From: Aliiroseovarius lamellibrachiae
GTDB lineage: Bacteria > Pseudomonadota > Alphaproteobacteria > Rhodobacterales > Rhodobacteraceae
Length of the DNA: 64,000 bases
Direction of reading: 5' to 3'
NCBI RefSeq assembly: GCF_018599245.1
Contig: NZ_JAHEVJ010000003.1
Coordinates: forward strand, 171,713 to 235,712
Both the position numbers and the translations under genes were made by a program. Below, one piece after another: positions 62,522-64,000 of the stretch (positions are counted from its first letter, which is position 1; each line of letters opens with the position of its first letter). The notes under the pieces were generated by a model. The model did not search any database and was not told the DNA's origin. It saw only the letters and a program-made list of their open reading frames with translations.

Positions 62522-63367
62522 TTATTGCGTTGGGCATGCCACGGGCACTTCGATGATTTCAGCGCCGCGGCGGGTGCGGATGGTACAGGATTGTTTTTCA
62601 ACAACCTGTGCTTCGGTCACGCCCAAAAGTTCGCTTTGGCCAATCTCAACCGCGCCGGAAATTGTTTCGTCTTGTACGCCGACCAAAGACAGTGACAGTT
62701 TTCCCGTGGTTTGGGCCTGTGCCAAGGCCGCCACCTGGCGCGGGGTGACTTCTACGGTCACAGTGCGTGCGATGGTGGGCGAGGCGCGATTGCTGTCAGA
62801 GGTTTGGTCAATCGCGATCAGTTGCACAGAGGTTTCGATCAGCTTGGTGATTTCGCCCTTCTCGCCTGAAGAGGTGGCAGAGCGCCCAGTCCAATAGACG
62901 TCAACCCGGTCACCGGGGCGTAGAAAACCGGACACGCCGGAGGACACATCAACCCGGATTGCAAAGGCGCGCATCCCGGCAGACAAACGCGAGCTGACGC
63001 CGGCATCCTGACCGGGTTCAGTGACTTTCACCTGCATAATGGCTTCGTTTTTCTCCATCGCGCGGGTGACGGTGCGATAATTGGGGCTGCCGGTTGGAAA
63101 TAACACGTCGATGTCCTGATAAATCCCGTCGGGCAGGGCGTCCTGGGGCCATTTTACTGCGCGCACATCATCTTTGGTGATCCGCGTGCCATAGGCGAGT
63201 TCCTTGGTCGAGACAAAGACCTGAACGGTGGGGACAATGGCCTCAGCCGCGGCGCGTTCCGCCTCTAGCTGGGCTTGGTAAACACCAATATAATCGCGGG
63301 CCAGATAAACGGCGAACCCGGCAAGAGCAACGCCCAGGATCAAAACCAATCCAAATACGGTTCGCAT
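62522..63367 (-). CDS. cpaB: Flp pilus assembly protein CpaB/RcpC
   Basis: Periplasmic pilus assembly protein of 281 residues. There is one N-terminal membrane helix or signal anchor (TVFGLVLILGVALAGFAVYL), then an SAF/beta-clip domain (VQVFVSTKELAYGTRITKDD) and the RcpC-type domain with VDVSSGVSGFLRPGDRVDVY. The ATG at 63367 follows AAAGGAAATGG. It lies downstream of the flp genes, after a terminator that may be read through. Confidence 0.93.
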   Translation of the reverse strand: MRTVFGLVLILGVALAGFAVYLARDYIGVYQAQLEAERAAAEAIVPTVQVFVSTKELAYGTRITKDDVRAVKWPQDALPDGIYQDIDVLFPTGSPNYRTVTRAMEKNEAIMQVKVTEPGQDAGVSSRLSAGMRAFAIRVDVSSGVSGFLRPGDRVDVYWTGRSATSSGEKGEITKLIETSVQLIAIDQTSDSNRASPTIARTVTVEVTPRQVAALAQAQTTGKLSLSLVGVQDETISGAVEIGQSELLGVTEAQVVEKQSCTIRTRRGAEIIEVPVACPTQ

Positions 63368-63529
63368 ACCATTTCCTTTCACTCATATCGCGCCGTGGGG
63401 CGCACTTGATCCACTTCGCCTCGAGGATAGAGAGAGATTGGGGCAAATTTGTGGACAGATAATGTATTTTTGAAAGATTATTCGCTAAAAGCTAAACAAT
63501 TCACAATGTCTTTTTGGTCGTGTTACGGG

Positions 63530-63559
63530 AAAAGCCGCACCGTTTCCGGCGCGGCTTTC
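63530..63559 (-). terminator. Terminator after flp copy 1
   Basis: On the minus strand AAAGCCGC-GCCGGAAACGGT-GCGGCTTTTCC: an 8-bp stem with a T-run, directly after the flp gene. It would let pilin be made in excess over the assembly proteins. Confidence 0.8.
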
Positions 63560-63578
63560 CAATTCAAGAACGCTTGGC

Positions 63579-63776
63579 TTAGCCGCCGTGGTTCATGATG
63601 GTCATTGTGTTCAGCTTCGAAGAGATCTTAGAAGCAAGGCCGGTTGTCCCGCCGGAAACCGATGTCAAAACGGCGATGCCGAGGCCCACGATAGCGGCTG
63701 TCAGAACAACCCAGTCTACGGTTACTGCGCCATCTTCGTCTGCGGTGAATTGGTTGATCAGGTTAAAAAGTTTCAT
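63579..63776 (-). CDS. flp: Flp family type IVb pilin (copy 1)
   Basis: Major pilin subunit of the Tad pilus, 65 residues before processing. The prepilin peptidase site is within the short leader, followed by the hydrophobic core VTVDWVVLTAAIVGLGIAVL and a small soluble tail (SGGTTGLASKISSKLNTMTI). The DGAVTVDWV segment with Glu and the following hydrophobic stretch is typical of Flp proteins. A nearly identical second copy lies 247 bp upstream on the same strand. Confidence 0.95.
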   Translation of the reverse strand: MKLFNLINQFTADEDGAVTVDWVVLTAAIVGLGIAVLTSVSGGTTGLASKISSKLNTMTIMNHGG

Positions 63777-63825
63777 AGTTTCAGTCCTTGATAGAGTTGT
63801 TCGTCAGATCGTTTGAACGCTTGGC

Positions 63826-64000
63826 TTAGCCGCCGTGGTTCATGATGGTCATTGTGTTCAGCTTCGAAGAGATCTTTGAAGCAAGGCCGGTTGTCCCGCC
63901 GGAAACCGATGTCAAAACGGCGATGCCGAGGCCCACGATAGCGGCTGTCAGAACAACCCAGTCTACGGTTACTGCGCCATCTTCGTCTGCGGTGAATTGG
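63826..64000 (-). CDS. flp: Flp family type IVb pilin (copy 2, cut by window edge)
   Basis: Second pilin gene, offset exactly 247 bp from copy 1. Within the visible 175 bp the two copies differ at one base (63630 A versus 63877 T), which is silent (Ser). The start codon would lie near 64023, outside the window. The near identity shows a recent tandem duplication or gene conversion. Both copies feed the same pilus. Confidence 0.93.
   Translation of the reverse strand, partial: QFTADEDGAVTVDWVVLTAAIVGLGIAVLTSVSGGTTGLASKISSKLNTMTIMNHGG

Noticed and set aside
1..64000. tRNA, rRNA, insertion sequences and prophage genes
   Set aside because: Looked for by eye in all intergenic gaps; no cloverleaf, rRNA core, transposase or phage structural gene was seen.

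Overview
This 64 kb window looks like chromosomal DNA of a marine alphaproteobacterium of the order Rhodobacterales (Roseobacter-type). The basis is protein similarity recognised by eye together with gene order: secG-pyrG, hflK-hflC-DUF2065-degP, ruvC-ruvA-ruvB followed by ybgC-tolQ-tolR-tolA-tolB-pal-cpoB-tilS-ftsH, fhs beside two folD genes, and a tad pilus cluster with an OmpA-type lipoprotein. Coding density is high and base composition is moderately GC-rich. I see no rRNA, tRNA, CRISPR array, prophage or insertion sequence.

Layout. 1-5.1 kb (mostly minus strand): a truncated polar amino-acid ABC transporter ATPase, two TerB-like proteins around a DUF1330 protein, a small unknown gene, CTP synthase and SecG. 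5.2-16 kb: an octamer repeat array, purA, a DUF2842 membrane protein, a very acidic 829-residue protein of unknown function, thiamine pyrophosphokinase, a DMT exporter, L-serine dehydratase, a DUF454 protein, rpiA and glutathione reductase. 16-21.6 kb: a second octamer array, then the membrane quality-control genes hflK, hflC, DUF2065 and degP, with an opposed membrane protein and a DUF1127 protein. 21.8-35 kb: an FAD oxidoreductase, ruvCAB, a decayed stretch between two copies of a dispersed repeat, two unknown genes, the Tol-Pal envelope operon, a third octamer array, cpoB, tilS and ftsH. 37-45.3 kb: an unknown membrane-anchored protein, a class I glutamine amidotransferase, the one-carbon cluster fhs-folD-folD, and a chemoreceptor. 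45.3-50 kb (minus): an enoyl-CoA hydratase, a hotdog thioesterase, and the DNA-repair pair pdeM-lhr-type helicase. 49.8-64 kb: the tad (Flp pilus) locus, with two nearly identical flp pilin genes at the window edge, cpaB, cpaC, an OmpA lipoprotein, cpaE, cpaF, tadB, tadC, two TPR lipoproteins and the prepilin peptidase, plus a nearby AAA ATPase and a polytopic membrane protein that may belong to it.

How the genes work together. Most of the window is housekeeping: nucleotide synthesis (pyrG, purA), recombination (ruvCAB), envelope integrity (Tol-Pal-CpoB), proteolysis (FtsH with its HflKC modulators, DegP) and folate one-carbon flow (fhs, folD). The accessory part is the tad locus for surface attachment.

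Most unusual signals. First, a family of three intergenic arrays of an 8-bp unit built on CTAG, with 13, 12 and 11 cores, sharing a conserved flank on one side. Second, a FolD paralog lacking two of the three catalytic residues while its neighbour keeps them. Third, a short dispersed repeat (core GCCTCCGGCGGGGATATTT) that flanks a frameshifted gene remnant and supplies the apparent ribosome-binding site of the next gene. Fourth, a likely one-base frameshift at the start of the gene at 37141. Fifth, a 247-bp tandem duplication of the pilin gene.
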